Below, piece by piece: positions 1 to 8,694 of a stretch of 64,000 nt of DNA. This DNA comes from Pseudomonas huaxiensis (lineage in GTDB: Bacteria; Pseudomonadota; Gammaproteobacteria; Pseudomonadales; Pseudomonadaceae), in the NCBI RefSeq assembly GCF_003231275.1, contig NZ_QKVL01000003.1:124001-188000 (forward strand). Direction: 5' to 3'. The first letter of the stretch is position 1, and the number at the start of each line of letters is the position of its first letter. A program made the translations under genes and the position numbers. A model generated the notes under the pieces. That model had not been told where the DNA came from and ran no database searches. It saw only the letters and a list, made by a program, of their open reading frames with translations.

Positions 1-25
1 CAACAACCCCCGGACAGTTTCCGCC

Positions 26-1450
26 CTACAAGGAATTGATAAAGGACTGTAAGGCGGCTCGCTGTTCGGCGTCGAAGTCCATAACTGCCTTCCGTGCACC
101 TTCAGCCTCGCCACCGTGCCAGAGAATGGCCTCCAAGCTGCTACGCGCACGACCATCATGGAGGAAGCGGGTATGGCCGCTGACCGTTTCGGTCAGGCCG
201 AGCCCCCACAACGGTGGAGTCCGCCATTCACGGCCATTCGCCAGGAACTCGGGACGATCGTCCGCCAGCCCCTTGCCCATGTCATGCAGAAGAAGGTCGG
301 TATATGGGCGGATAACCTGGCTGACCAGCTCAGGCTCGGCGGCATTAGCCGCGGTGGTAAAACTCGGAATGTGGCAGCGCTGGCAGCCGGCTTCATGGAA
401 CAGTCCCTTGCCCTGCAGCACCTGAGGATCATCGAACTTGCGCCGTACTGGCACGCCTAGGTTGCGAGTATAGAACAGCACTTGGGCAAGGATATGGTCG
501 CTGACCTCCGGCTGACCGCCGCTTGGCAGTTGCAGGCAGCCCAGTTGGGCTTCCCCGCAGTTGCTTCCAGCGATCAGGCTGGTCGAAAGTCCGAGGTCGT
601 TGAAAAAGGCGTCAGCGTTCTGCTGATTGATCGATGGTTGCCCAGCCTTCCAACCAAAACGACCAAGGCGGGAGCTCCGGCTGGCATGGTCCCACACTCG
701 GTTGGGGCGGCCAGAAATACCGTCTCTATCAAGATCGTCGGGGTCGGCATTTACCAGAATCGCTGCTTCAGGAACCGCTTCGAGAAGACCGAGGCCGATC
801 ATCGGCGGCGCCACACGAGCGGAGAATAGAGTGTCCGGATGTAGGGAGCCGTAGCCCAGCTGGAGGATCTCTAATTCTGGCTTCTGCAGCTCAATACGAG
901 TGCCATCCTTGAGGGTAACTAACTCGCTCGTGTAGTTCACTCGTATCCTGCCTTCAGGTACGGCCCCGGGGATCGCGACGTCCTGCAACTGGCTGCCATA
1001 GACCGGCTCGGGGATAACGCCATGGCGTTCGAGCAGGGCTTCTTGGCCTGGCTTAGCGGGGATCGACAGGCGCACGAACATCGACACTGCATTGTCGCTG
1101 TCCGACGTTGGCGGGTGGCCGCGGCCATCTTTGATATGACAGCTCTGGCAGGTGTTGGTGTTAAACAGCGGGCCAAGGCCGTCTCGGGCACTGATAGTAG
1201 AGGGGGCGATCAACCAGGGGTTACGGAAGAAGCTGTTACCAACGCCAAAGTCCAACCTTCGGCTTGGCGAGAGATTGGCGGAAGGCAGGGAGAAGGCGTT
1301 ATGGTCGGACTTGGTGACGGTGCCGATACCGGCGGATAGCTGTTCACCCGGCTCGACGGCGGTGAAGCTCTGGGTCTGCTCTTGGTCACAAGCGCTTAGG
1401 ACCAGACACATAGCAAGCGAAGCGTACAGCCGAGCTGGTAGAACGAGCAT
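26..1450 (-). CDS. Di-haem cytochrome c lipoprotein, DUF1111 (putative di-haem peroxidase/thiol oxidoreductase)
   Basis: A 474-residue exported protein. The N-terminus has a short hydrophobic segment ending in lipobox LSAC (Cys21), so it is predicted to be lipid-anchored in the periplasm. Two haem c attachment motifs are visible: CQSCH at residues 101-105 and CQRCH at 355-359. This spacing fits the DUF1111 di-haem family, which is distantly related to MauG/bacterial cytochrome c peroxidases. Members often sit beside imelysin-type iron proteins, but nothing downstream is visible because the window begins 25 bases away. It is transcribed alone, with a 521-base AT-rich gap upstream. The reaction is unknown; electron transfer or peroxidase activity is inferred from the haem motifs only. 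Confidence 0.85.
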   Translation of the reverse strand: MLVLPARLYASLAMCLVLSACDQEQTQSFTAVEPGEQLSAGIGTVTKSDHNAFSLPSANLSPSRRLDFGVGNSFFRNPWLIAPSTISARDGLGPLFNTNTCQSCHIKDGRGHPPTSDSDNAVSMFVRLSIPAKPGQEALLERHGVIPEPVYGSQLQDVAIPGAVPEGRIRVNYTSELVTLKDGTRIELQKPELEILQLGYGSLHPDTLFSARVAPPMIGLGLLEAVPEAAILVNADPDDLDRDGISGRPNRVWDHASRSSRLGRFGWKAGQPSINQQNADAFFNDLGLSTSLIAGSNCGEAQLGCLQLPSGGQPEVSDHILAQVLFYTRNLGVPVRRKFDDPQVLQGKGLFHEAGCQRCHIPSFTTAANAAEPELVSQVIRPYTDLLLHDMGKGLADDRPEFLANGREWRTPPLWGLGLTETVSGHTRFLHDGRARSSLEAILWHGGEAEGARKAVMDFDAEQRAALQSFINSL

Positions 1451-1971
1451 GAGTAAAGCTCCTGTTTCCCTACAAAATATGCAACATCATGACGGTGAAA
1501 ATTATCCGCAAAGGCGCTTACGCGTTTATTTACGATGGTAAACATTAGGGTTTTCTTTTGATGTTCTCCTCAACAGTAGTCTGTGTTGAACTAGAAGTTT
1601 GTCGCAGTAACGATTGGCGCCCAAAATAGCCACAAACGAACCACGTCAGAATTTTTGGAAATATTTCTTATGAAGCATCAGCATCACTTATCTGCTCTGA
1701 CACAAATTCAGCCACTTTAATTTTATAATAATAACTTACGCTCGCCATATATACGCAGGGCGCTTGACTTATCTGGAGTATTATTTTTCATCCCGTTTGG
1801 CATCTCCTACTATCAAGTCAATCTGAGGAGCTTTTTTTGGCAGCGTGGCGAAAGAACAACAGTTTTCTGCACAGAAACCAAAACTGGTGATTAAATATTT
1901 AAGAGTGAGCGCATGACGCCACTTCGACTCGAATATCGAAATTAGCACTGAACCTAATTAAACATCAGATG
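1451..1971. other. AT-rich intergenic gap, no gene seen
   Basis: These 521 bases separate the di-haem gene from the rhodanese gene. I find no open frame with a plausible ribosome site, no tRNA and no clear terminator. The only structure I noted is a small dyad, TTTCTG-CA-CAGAAA, at 1864-1877. The promoter of the di-haem gene must lie in the left part of this gap, but I could not place it. Confidence 0.4.
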
Positions 1972-2355
1972 TTAATCGAAGGTTGGAAGATGCGGAGCTG
2001 AAATTGGTTTTTTCGCACTAACCCAGGCATCAAATCCTCCGGTGATCGATTTAACATTCAGGTAGCCCATTTTTTTCATCGACGCGGCCGCAAGTGCGGC
2101 ACGGCCACTTGTCTTGCAATAGATTACTACTTTAAGCTCTCTGGAGTTGAGCGTACTATCGTTAGTAAGTTTAAATTCCAGCATACCGCGCGACACGTGT
2201 ATCGCACCTGAAATATGTCCAGCAGCATATTCATCCGCTTCACGCACATCGATAAGCATATCTGCTTCCTGAATCGCACGATCTGCGTCTTCGATGGCGA
2301 CCTCATCGATCAGTGCTTTCGCCTCACTTACTAAGTCATGCGCAGTTTTTATCAT
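1972..2355 (-). CDS. Rhodanese-like sulfurtransferase, single domain
   Basis: A 127-residue cytoplasmic protein with one rhodanese domain. Its features are an LIDVREADEY entry motif, then the active-site loop YCKTSGR with the predicted sulfur-accepting Cys80, and the SITGGFDAW motif near the end. The first 30 residues form a helical extension. Rhodaneses move sulfane sulfur between persulfide carriers and acceptors such as thiosulfate, sulfite or glutathione. Its place 124 bases after the peroxiredoxin gene, in an island of sulfide oxidation genes, suggests it handles sulfane sulfur made by the sulfide:quinone oxidoreductase. The substrate is inferred from context only. Confidence 0.85.
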   Translation of the reverse strand: MIKTAHDLVSEAKALIDEVAIEDADRAIQEADMLIDVREADEYAAGHISGAIHVSRGMLEFKLTNDSTLNSRELKVVIYCKTSGRAALAAASMKKMGYLNVKSITGGFDAWVSAKKPISAPHLPTFD

Positions 2356-2479
2356 GATTCTTGACTACTCCAGTTAGTTTGGTTGATTATTTCTATTTGA
2401 TTTAGTTTTATTGGAAAATCATCTGGGCGTAAATACGCACCAGATGATTAAATAATCTATAGCAATAAACTCCGAAAGG

Positions 2480-3124
2480 TTATAGTGACTTGGTCGAGTA
2501 GTACCAATCAACCGTATCGTACCCTTCGGCGGCACGATTTGCTGCGGCTTCGGCGGTCTTCGGTGGAGGCACAATGACCGGTAAGCCAGGGCACCAGTTT
2601 TCGGGCGTTGCAATGCCGTTCGCATCCGATGTTTGCATGGCGGTTAATAGGCGTACGAACTCTTCAATGCTGCGACCATTGCTCATTGGGTAGTAGACCA
2701 TCGCACGCAAAATGCCATTTGGATCGATGAAGAAGGTAGCACGCACGGCTTGAGTGTCAGCTGCGCCAGGATGGATCATACCGTAGGCTTTAGCAACGTC
2801 CATTTTGATATCTTCAATAATCGGGAACGGGATGCTGACGCCAAATTTTTCTTCAATATTGCGCACCCAAGCCAGATGCGAAAATAGGCTATCGATCGAA
2901 AGGCCAAGTAACTCACAATCCATTTTGGCAAATTGTGGGGCTGCCTTTGCAAAGCCAATAAACTCTGTAGTGCAGACCGGCGTAAAGTCCGCAGGATGGG
3001 AGAACAAGATCAGCCACTTGCCCTTATAGTGGTCTAATGTACGATCTCCATGAGTGGTTCGGACGTTGAAGGCGGGCGCTGGTTCATTGATGCGCGGAAA
3101 GCTCGACTGCTGAACGATATCCAT
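2480..3124 (-). CDS. Peroxiredoxin, 1-Cys/Prx6 type
   Basis: A 214-residue protein of the AhpC/Prx6 class. The peroxidatic cysteine is Cys51 in the motif DFTPVCTTE. The long C-terminal half with PENWCPGLPVIVPPP is typical of Prx6-like enzymes and carries a second cysteine that could resolve or be glutathionylated. The family reduces hydrogen peroxide and organic peroxides; several members also react with persulfides. It lies between the truncated haemoglobin gene and the rhodanese gene, all leftward, which suits a role against oxidants formed during sulfide respiration. Length is normal and there is no signal peptide. Confidence 0.88.
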   Translation of the reverse strand: MDIVQQSSFPRINEPAPAFNVRTTHGDRTLDHYKGKWLILFSHPADFTPVCTTEFIGFAKAAPQFAKMDCELLGLSIDSLFSHLAWVRNIEEKFGVSIPFPIIEDIKMDVAKAYGMIHPGAADTQAVRATFFIDPNGILRAMVYYPMSNGRSIEEFVRLLTAMQTSDANGIATPENWCPGLPVIVPPPKTAEAAANRAAEGYDTVDWYYSTKSL

Positions 3125-3192
3125 TGCGAAAACCTCTTAGGCTTAGTATTGCAATAATGATGATATTCAGAATAAGACACTAAAAATCATCA

Positions 3193-3230
3193 GTTGGTTT
3201 GTCCCCATATGGGAACGGGTAAACCAGTTA
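3193..3230. promoter_or_regulatory. Imperfect inverted repeat upstream of the peroxiredoxin gene
   Basis: Between the haemoglobin and peroxiredoxin genes is a perfect 10-bp palindrome, CCCATATGGG. Around it are outer arms GGTTTGTCCC and GGGTAAACC that can pair with one bulge. No T-run follows, so an operator for the peroxiredoxin-rhodanese pair is more likely than a terminator. I do not know which regulator would bind. Confidence 0.25.
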
Positions 3231-3273
3231 AATGCATGTCAAATACTTCTGAAGCTTAAAGCCTGTAAAGCGT

Positions 3274-3714
3274 TCAGGTTGGACTCCCAATGCCTGGGCT
3301 GCTCCCATCAGTATTAATCATATGATCGGCCATTTCTGAGAACATAAGTTGCAGCTTGCTGTTCAACGCTGTGTCATTCACCTGCTCATCAATCGCCTGA
3401 CGCATGCACAACATCCATTCGTCGCGTTCAACGATACTGACTGCATAGGGCGCATGTCGCATGCGCAGACGCGGGTGGCCGCGCTCCAATTGGAATAACG
3501 GCGGGCCGCCGAACCAGCCGCTGAGGAACTTGAATAGACTGTCAGCGCTTTCAGCAAGAGCCGGTGGGTGCATCCGGCGTACTACTCGCGCTTCAGATAG
3601 CGTCTCCATCAGCTCGTAAAAGCGGTCAACGAGTTTACGAATGCCTGCCTCACCACCTAGCTGGAGATAGGTACTGACGCTGTCCCTATGCTGCGAACTC
3701 AAGAGTTCAGTCAT
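3274..3714 (-). CDS. Group II truncated haemoglobin (HbO/trHbO type)
   Basis: The 146-residue reading starts at the ATG at 3714, which has GAGGGG eight bases upstream; a longer frame to 3801 would run back into ybgE. The fold signature is FGGPPLF followed by RGHPRLRMRHAPY. His87 is the expected proximal haem ligand and Trp100 in DEWMLCM is the conserved G8 tryptophan of group II. Truncated haemoglobins bind oxygen, NO and sulfide. It is the last gene of the cytochrome bd operon, 11 bases after ybgE. It may supply oxygen to the oxidase or shield it from NO or sulfide; this is inference. Confidence 0.88.
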   Translation of the reverse strand: MTELLSSQHRDSVSTYLQLGGEAGIRKLVDRFYELMETLSEARVVRRMHPPALAESADSLFKFLSGWFGGPPLFQLERGHPRLRMRHAPYAVSIVERDEWMLCMRQAIDEQVNDTALNSKLQLMFSEMADHMINTDGSSPGIGSPT

Positions 3715-3725
3715 CTCTTCACCCC

Positions 3726-4013
3726 TCAATTTAGACACTTTACCCACCCAGCAAGCGCAAGTGCTGCAAAGCAGGTCCAGCCTGAGAAAAGCCACCGCCA
3801 AGCGAGCGTCCGCGGGACAAAACCCACACCCTTCACAAAGCCTACGCTCATAGCAGCAAACAATGCCGCAGCCAGCACATGGTCAACTTTCCCATCGGCG
3901 GCTGCCATCATGGGAGGATAAAGCGTGCAGGCAAGCATGATCGTTACGGCGATAACCAAACTCAGCGGATGAATTCGTGAGGAAGATTGGGTGCTAGCGA
4001 TATTTGGCATCAT
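3726..4013 (-). CDS. ybgE: YbgE-family cyd operon protein
   Basis: A 95-residue inner-membrane protein with about three hydrophobic helices. The stretch FVKGVGFVPRTLAWRWLF matches the conserved GVGFRP-type segment of enterobacterial YbgE, which is encoded just after cydX. The start codon overlaps the cydX stop as ATGA (4010-4013), indicating translational coupling. YbgE has no firm biochemical role but travels with cytochrome bd-I operons. The gene confirms that this is a full cyd operon rather than a stray oxidase. Confidence 0.8.
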   Translation of the reverse strand: MMPNIASTQSSSRIHPLSLVIAVTIMLACTLYPPMMAAADGKVDHVLAAALFAAMSVGFVKGVGFVPRTLAWRWLFSGWTCFAALALAGWVKCLN

Positions 4014-4132
4014 GACTGTGCCTCGTCATTGTCACTCAAGGCTCGGCCAGCTTCATTCTCGCCCCACATCGCATTCAATATAGCCAGTAGTAATGCAAAA
4101 CCGACTCCCAGCATCCAGGCGAAATACCACAT
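4010..4132 (-). CDS. cydX: Cytochrome bd oxidase small subunit CydX
   Basis: A 40-residue protein read directly from the sequence. It begins MWYFAWMLGVGFALLLAI, the standard CydX single transmembrane helix, followed by NAMWGENEA and a short acidic tail. CydX stabilises the haems of the CydAB complex in the inner membrane. It lies 22 bases after cydB and its stop overlaps the ybgE start. It is too short for many gene callers. Confidence 0.9.
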   Translation of the reverse strand: MWYFAWMLGVGFALLLAILNAMWGENEAGRALSDNDEAQS

Positions 4133-4154
4133 GTTTATTACTCCTTTGCCGGCA

Positions 4155-5291
4155 CTAGTAGGCTGAATGTTCGTTGGCTTTGATCTGTGCGACGGTGACT
4201 TTGCCCCGCATAACGCGATATGCCCACGAGGTGTAAATCACGATCAGTGGCATGAAGATCAGCGTGGCCCAGAACATGATGGCCAGGCTTAAATGACTGG
4301 AGACGCTGTCCCACACAGTAAGGCTTGCGGCAGGCACTGTTGATGACGGCATGATGAATGGAAACATCGACACACCTGCCGTGCTGATGACGGCGATCAC
4401 CGCAAACGATGAGGCAACAAACGCCGAAAGTGTGCGACGCATCATCAGCAACATGGCGGCACCTGCTGCGCCAACCAACCCCAGTACGGGCAACAGCCAC
4501 AACAAAGGATAATGACCATAGTTGGCCATCCAGGCGCCCGCTTCGCGCACCACAGACTTGTTGAGAATATCGGGCAGTCCGGCGGTATCAACGACTGACG
4601 TGATGCGATAACCGTCTATGGATTGCAACCAGATACCGGCAACGATGAATGAGCACACCAACACAATCGCCGCACCAACTGCGCCTTTGATTGCCCTCGC
4701 CTGGATAACACCTTCAGTGCGATGTGCCAGATAGGTACCGCCTTGCAAGGTGATCATTGCACTACTCACCACACCGGTCAGAAGCGCAAAGGGATTCAGC
4801 AGTTGCCAGAAACTGCCGGTGTACGTCGATACCAGAAGGTCGTTGAAGTGGAACGGTACACCTTGCAACAGGTTACCGAACGCGATCCCGAATACAATGG
4901 GGGGTACGGTCCCACCCACAAAAAGTCCCCAATCCCAAGTGCTGCGCCAAGTGGAATTGTGAATCTTGCTGCGATAGTCAAAACCCACCGGACGGAAGAA
5001 CAGCGCCCAAAGGACCAGAATCATCGCCCAATAGAATCCGCTGAATGCGGTGGCATATACCACAGGCCACGCCGCGAACAATGCGCCGCCTGCAGTGATG
5101 AACCAAACCTGATTCCCATCCCAGTGCGGACCAACGGTGTTGATAACGACGCGCCGCTCCAGGTCATTGCGGCCAACAAAGGGCAGCAGCGTGCCAACCC
5201 CCATATCGTGACCATCCATGATGGCGAAGCCGATCAGCAGCACGCCGACCAGAGCCCACCAGATAATTTTCAGTGTGAAGTAATCAAGCAT
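4155..5291 (-). CDS. cydB: Cytochrome bd ubiquinol oxidase subunit II
   Basis: A 378-residue integral membrane protein with the usual eight or nine helices. The N-terminal IIWWALVGVLLIGFAIMDG stretch is typical of CydB, as is GPHWDGNQVWFITAGGALFAAWP with the conserved WDGNQVW motif. The length is that of bd-I subunit II. Together with CydA it reduces oxygen to water using quinol. Its first eight bases overlap the end of cydA, so the two are co-translated. Cytochrome bd resists sulfide inhibition in the enzymes studied, which suits its place in a sulfide oxidation island. Confidence 0.95.
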   Translation of the reverse strand: MLDYFTLKIIWWALVGVLLIGFAIMDGHDMGVGTLLPFVGRNDLERRVVINTVGPHWDGNQVWFITAGGALFAAWPVVYATAFSGFYWAMILVLWALFFRPVGFDYRSKIHNSTWRSTWDWGLFVGGTVPPIVFGIAFGNLLQGVPFHFNDLLVSTYTGSFWQLLNPFALLTGVVSSAMITLQGGTYLAHRTEGVIQARAIKGAVGAAIVLVCSFIVAGIWLQSIDGYRITSVVDTAGLPDILNKSVVREAGAWMANYGHYPLLWLLPVLGLVGAAGAAMLLMMRRTLSAFVASSFAVIAVISTAGVSMFPFIMPSSTVPAASLTVWDSVSSHLSLAIMFWATLIFMPLIVIYTSWAYRVMRGKVTVAQIKANEHSAY

Positions 5292-6855
5292 GGTGGAGTT
5301 CCTTCAAATGGGCGTCGTGGACATAACGGCCTGTACCGAGGCTGCCAGGACCTTGACGGGCAAACTTGACCATCAGGAACATTTCAACCACCAGCAGCAC
5401 GGTGTAGAAAACGATGAATCCCGCCAGCGAGCCATAGAGGTTGTTGACGCTAAGCGTGGATACGCTCATGTGGGTCGGCAGGACACCGTAGATGGTCCAT
5501 GGCTGACGGCCGTATTCAGCGACGAACCAGCCCAGTTCGCAGGCAATCCATGGCGCAGGCAGCATGCAAAGTGCCCAGCGCAGTAACCAGCGGCTTCGCG
5601 TGCAGGTCGACTTTAAGGTGCTCCAGAAGGCAAGCCCGAAGAGCATAAGCATGGCAAAACCCAGGCCTACCATGATACGGAACGCCCAGAACATCGGTGT
5701 CACGCGCGGTACTGTATCGTTTACGGCCTTTTCGATAATGGCCGGCGTAGCCTGGTTAACATCTTCGACATACTTTTTAAGCAGCAGGCCAAAGCCCAGA
5801 TCGGATTTGTATTCTTCGAACGTCTGGAAAGCCACCGAATCGCTGCGATTGGCCCTGAGGGCCTCAAGCGCATTGACGGCGGTAATGCCGCGGAGAATGC
5901 GAGCACGGTTTTTTTCTTTAATGTCATGGATGCCTGGAATTTGCTTGCTGACTGACCGGGTGCCAATCAAGCCCATCACCCAGGGCACTTCAACTTCCCA
6001 GTTATTTTTGGAATCGGCTTCGTTGATGCTAGCTACCAATGTCAGGCCCGCTGGCGCAGGCTTTGTTTCCCACATCGCCTCCATGGCTGCCAGCTTGGTT
6101 TGCTGCGCTTCACCCACCGTGTAACCCGACTCATCACCCAACACGATCACGCTCAGCACTGAGGCCAGACCGAAGGCGGCCGCCACCCGGAAGCTGCGTT
6201 TGGCAAACTCAACATCACGATTCTTGAGCAAATACCAACTGGAAATCGACAGCACAAACATCGAGCCGGTGACGTAACCGGCGGAGACGGTGTGCACGAA
6301 CTTGGCCTGCGCCACCGGGTTGAAAACCACCGCCCAGAAATCAACCATCTCCATGCGCATGGTGATGTAGCTGAACTCTGAACCCACCGGATTCTGCATC
6401 CATCCATTGGCGATCAAGATCCACAACGCTGAAAGATTTGTCCCAATCGCCATCAGCAGCGTGACCAGCAAGTGGTGCTCTTTCTTCAGACGATCCCAAC
6501 CAAAGAAAAACAGGCCGATCATGGTCGATTCAAGAAAAAACGCCATCAAGCCTTCGATGGCCAGTGGAGCTCCGAAGATGTCGCCGACGTAGTGCGAGTA
6601 ATAAGCCCAGTTGGTACCGAACTGAAATTCCAGGGTGATACCCGTCGTCACCCCGAGGGCGAAGTTGATGCCGAACAGCTTGCCCCAGAAGCGCGTCATG
6701 TCTTTCCAGATGACATTGCCGGTCATGACATAGACGCTTTCCATGATGACGAGCAGCCACACCATGCCAACCGTGAGCGGTACAAAAAGAAAGTGGTAAA
6801 GCGCAGTGGCTGCAAACTGCAGCCGAGACAAATCCACCAGTTGTTCTGAAATCAC
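5284..6855 (-). CDS. cydA: Cytochrome bd ubiquinol oxidase subunit I
   Basis: I place the start at GTG 6855, giving 523 residues beginning VISEQLVDLSRLQFA, the normal CydA N-terminus; the frame open to 6951 adds unrelated residues. The GTG overlaps the cydP stop as GTGA. His21 in ALYHFLF is the expected haem b595 ligand. The GRQPW motif lies in the C-terminal half, and the periplasmic Q-loop (WEVEVPW, then a charged stretch) is of the long type. Length matches the 522-residue E. coli protein. CydA binds quinol and all three haems. The operon's candidate sigma-54 promoter is described at 7041. Confidence 0.95.
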   Translation of the reverse strand: MISEQLVDLSRLQFAATALYHFLFVPLTVGMVWLLVIMESVYVMTGNVIWKDMTRFWGKLFGINFALGVTTGITLEFQFGTNWAYYSHYVGDIFGAPLAIEGLMAFFLESTMIGLFFFGWDRLKKEHHLLVTLLMAIGTNLSALWILIANGWMQNPVGSEFSYITMRMEMVDFWAVVFNPVAQAKFVHTVSAGYVTGSMFVLSISSWYLLKNRDVEFAKRSFRVAAAFGLASVLSVIVLGDESGYTVGEAQQTKLAAMEAMWETKPAPAGLTLVASINEADSKNNWEVEVPWVMGLIGTRSVSKQIPGIHDIKEKNRARILRGITAVNALEALRANRSDSVAFQTFEEYKSDLGFGLLLKKYVEDVNQATPAIIEKAVNDTVPRVTPMFWAFRIMVGLGFAMLMLFGLAFWSTLKSTCTRSRWLLRWALCMLPAPWIACELGWFVAEYGRQPWTIYGVLPTHMSVSTLSVNNLYGSLAGFIVFYTVLLVVEMFLMVKFARQGPGSLGTGRYVHDAHLKELHHA

Positions 6856-7028
6856 TTGCTTGCCCCTTGAGTCGAGGTGGGTACACCGAACCTTGCGCCG
6901 ATGGTGTTCGAGTCGACGCTGACGTGCGAATCCCGGATGAACAGCCACCACAGCACTGTCAGCACAAGTAGCTTGATCACTACTGCCGTGAGCAGATGGC
7001 GTCGCAGTCGTTTGTCGGAAATGGTCAT
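6852..7028 (-). CDS. cydP: Cytochrome oxidase putative small subunit CydP
   Basis: A 58-residue membrane protein starting MTISDKRLRRHLLTAVV, then a single transmembrane helix LLVLTVLWWLFI. This matches the CydP family encoded before cydA in many proteobacteria. A longer frame opens at 7082 with MDKNEFLAFGMQCANCID, but that segment is not CydP-like and the candidate sigma-54 promoter lies inside it. I therefore prefer ATG 7028. No Shine-Dalgarno is visible before either start, and the predicted transcript would begin only about three bases upstream, so it may be leaderless. Its stop overlaps the cydA GTG. Confidence 0.8.
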   Translation of the reverse strand: MTISDKRLRRHLLTAVVIKLLVLTVLWWLFIRDSHVSVDSNTIGARFGVPTSTQGASK

Positions 7029-7040
7029 GTCTATGCAGTT

Positions 7041-7057
7041 AGCACATTGCATGCCAA
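7041..7057 (-). promoter_or_regulatory. Candidate sigma-54 promoter for the cydP-cydA-cydB-cydX-ybgE-globin operon
   Basis: On the minus strand the sequence reads TTGGCATG-CAA-TGTGCT. This gives the invariant GG (7055-7054) and GC (7043-7042) exactly ten bases apart. The -24 element is close to consensus; the -12 element TGTGCT departs at one position from TTGCW. Transcription would start near 7031. A large dyad centred at 7161 sits 106 bp upstream of the -24 GG. Confidence 0.6.
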
Positions 7058-7143
7058 AGGCTAGAAACTCATTTTTATCCATTTAAAACAAGTACTTGGA
7101 TAATAATCCAGCGGTGCGCGGAGGGGGCAGGTAGGTCAGTGTG

Positions 7144-7178
7144 CTGCCAATTACTGCCACTCTGGCAGTCATTGGCAG
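7144..7178. promoter_or_regulatory. Nested palindrome, probable FisR activator site for the cyd operon
   Basis: Outer arms CTGCCAAT and ATTGGCAG enclose inner arms ACTGCCA and TGGCAGT around CTC; both pairs share the centre 7161. The inner palindrome is the same sequence as the dyad at 8585-8599 next to the PDO-SQR promoter. The site lies just past the end of fisR, so it could also act as a hairpin in the fisR transcript, but no T-run follows. Confidence 0.65.
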
Positions 7179-7201
7179 AATTTCGGCGTGGGTGCTGGCT
7201 A

Positions 7202-8527
7202 CTAGACCAGCCCCTGCTCTTTCAAGCGCCTGTACAAAGTACGTTCACTAATCCCCATGTGCTTGGCCAGCTCACTGCGGGTACCTTTGAACGTAGCCAG
7301 TGCCTGCACCAACGAGCTGCCGTCGAGCGGAGTTGAAGTAGAGGCTTGGGCAGATGCCACCACGGATGCCCGGGGCAAATTTATGGAACGGATCACACCA
7401 TCGTCAGCGAACAGACTGGCTCTCTCCAGAACATTGCGTAATTCACGAATATTGCCGGGCCAGGAAAACCCCTGCAATTGTGTCAGAGCATCCGCATCTA
7501 TCGTAAGTCGGCGCTTGCCTGGACCGGCACGTTGCAGAAATGAATTAACAAGCAAACCAATGTCCTCAACCCGGTTGCGCAAGGGAGGTAACTGAATTGG
7601 GAAGGTGCTGATGCGGTAGTACAGGTCCTGCCTGAACTCACCTTTCTCCATCATTTTTTCCAATGGTTTATGGGTCGCAGCAATTAACCTGAAGTTAGCG
7701 TGAAGGGTCTCTACACTCCCAACACGGCGATAGGTGCCCGATTCGATCAGGCGCAACAGTTTCACCTGCATGGCCAGCGGAACATCTCCAATCTCATCAA
7801 GAAACAACGTGCCGCCTTGGGCCGTCTCGACCAAACCAGGCTTGCGCGCAGAGGCGCCGGTGAATGCTCCTTTTTCATGACCGAACAGTTCGCTCTCAAA
7901 CAACGTTTCGGTCAATCCTGAGCAATCCACGACTACAAATGGTCCAGTGGCCCGCTCGCTGGTTTCATGTACCGCGCGAGCGAACAACTCTTTGCCCGTA
8001 CCGGACTCGCCTAATAGCAGTACTGGCAGCATTGATGGTGCGACCCGCTGCAACTCAGACAGGGCGAGGTTAAAAGCGGGCGAACAACCCACCAGCCCTT
8101 CGTTGCTGGGTCGCGCTGACGCGCTGCGGACCTGTGTGAGACGCTCCACATAGGCGGTAATAACACCGCGCTCATCTAAAATCGGGCGCAATTCAACATC
8201 GACATGCTCTGGCCCCCGAGGTGTGTGGTGAATGTGTAAAACACGATCGGGCCCGCGCATTTCCTGCGCTTTTTTCATCGGACAACTCTCTCCTGCCTGA
8301 TCACAAGGGACATCGTAATGGTGTGAGATTTGATAACACTTATGACCGATAAAGGGTTTGTCAACGCTACCAAACTGCCGCTGATAGGCGGTGTTGGCAG
8401 CCAGGATGTTGTAGTCCGGATCAAGCACGATCATCGGCTGTGGTTCGTGCTCAAGGAACGAAACAAGTGACCGGACCTGATCCGGGTGCGGGAGAGAGTT
8501 GTTAGCGGGGGGGATGATGGTCTTCAT
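7202..8527 (-). CDS. fisR: Sigma-54-dependent activator with PAS domain, FisR-type sulfane-sulfur sensor
   Basis: The 441 residues comprise three domains. The N-terminal PAS-like domain (about 20-135) carries Cys64, Cys75 and Cys82. The AAA+ domain has GESGTGKE at 173-180, the sigma-54 loop GAFTGA at 220-225 and Walker B LFLDEIGD at 241-248. The Fis-type helix-turn-helix is at about 413-436. The cysteine spacing (11 and 7) matches my recollection of the three cysteines needed for sulfane-sulfur sensing in Cupriavidus FisR, which activates pdo and sqr. It is divergent from persulfide dioxygenase and lies between two dyad-sigma-54 promoter pairs, so it probably controls both units. Confidence 0.9.
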   Translation of the reverse strand: MKTIIPPANNSLPHPDQVRSLVSFLEHEPQPMIVLDPDYNILAANTAYQRQFGSVDKPFIGHKCYQISHHYDVPCDQAGESCPMKKAQEMRGPDRVLHIHHTPRGPEHVDVELRPILDERGVITAYVERLTQVRSASARPSNEGLVGCSPAFNLALSELQRVAPSMLPVLLLGESGTGKELFARAVHETSERATGPFVVVDCSGLTETLFESELFGHEKGAFTGASARKPGLVETAQGGTLFLDEIGDVPLAMQVKLLRLIESGTYRRVGSVETLHANFRLIAATHKPLEKMMEKGEFRQDLYYRISTFPIQLPPLRNRVEDIGLLVNSFLQRAGPGKRRLTIDADALTQLQGFSWPGNIRELRNVLERASLFADDGVIRSINLPRASVVASAQASTSTPLDGSSLVQALATFKGTRSELAKHMGISERTLYRRLKEQGLV

Positions 8528-8558
8528 GATAGCTCCTGAGGATCTATCAATCCTGTTA

Positions 8559-8599
8559 TGACACTGCCACTCCTGTCAACTTTCACTGCCAATGGCAGT
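8559..8599. promoter_or_regulatory. Paired dyads, probable FisR activator sites for the PDO-SQR operon
   Basis: Two inverted repeats lie side by side. The second is perfect: ACTGCCA-A-TGGCAGT at 8585-8599, centred at 8592. The first, TGACA...TGTCA at 8559-8578, contains another ACTGCCA half. The centre of the second dyad is 105 bp upstream of the -24 GG, almost the same as the 106 bp at the cyd operon. The sites begin 32 bases from the fisR start, so autoregulation is possible. Confidence 0.7.
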
Positions 8600-8694
8600 T
8601 CTCTTAGGTCTGCGCATGAAAATCACTGCAGCCAGTAAAAAATTAAATCTAATAAAAACAATTAGTTAAGTAAGTTTTCTCACTTCTTTTCTAC

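Noticed and set aside
3193..3230. A sigma-54 promoter for the peroxiredoxin-rhodanese genes
   Set aside because: I searched for GG-N10-GC with TGGCA-like context on the minus strand between 3125 and 3273 and found none; only the dyad is there.
6856..6951. N-terminal 32-residue extension of CydA
   Set aside because: It overlaps cydP in another phase and is not CydA-like; the GTG at 6855 gives the normal N-terminus and a GTGA overlap.
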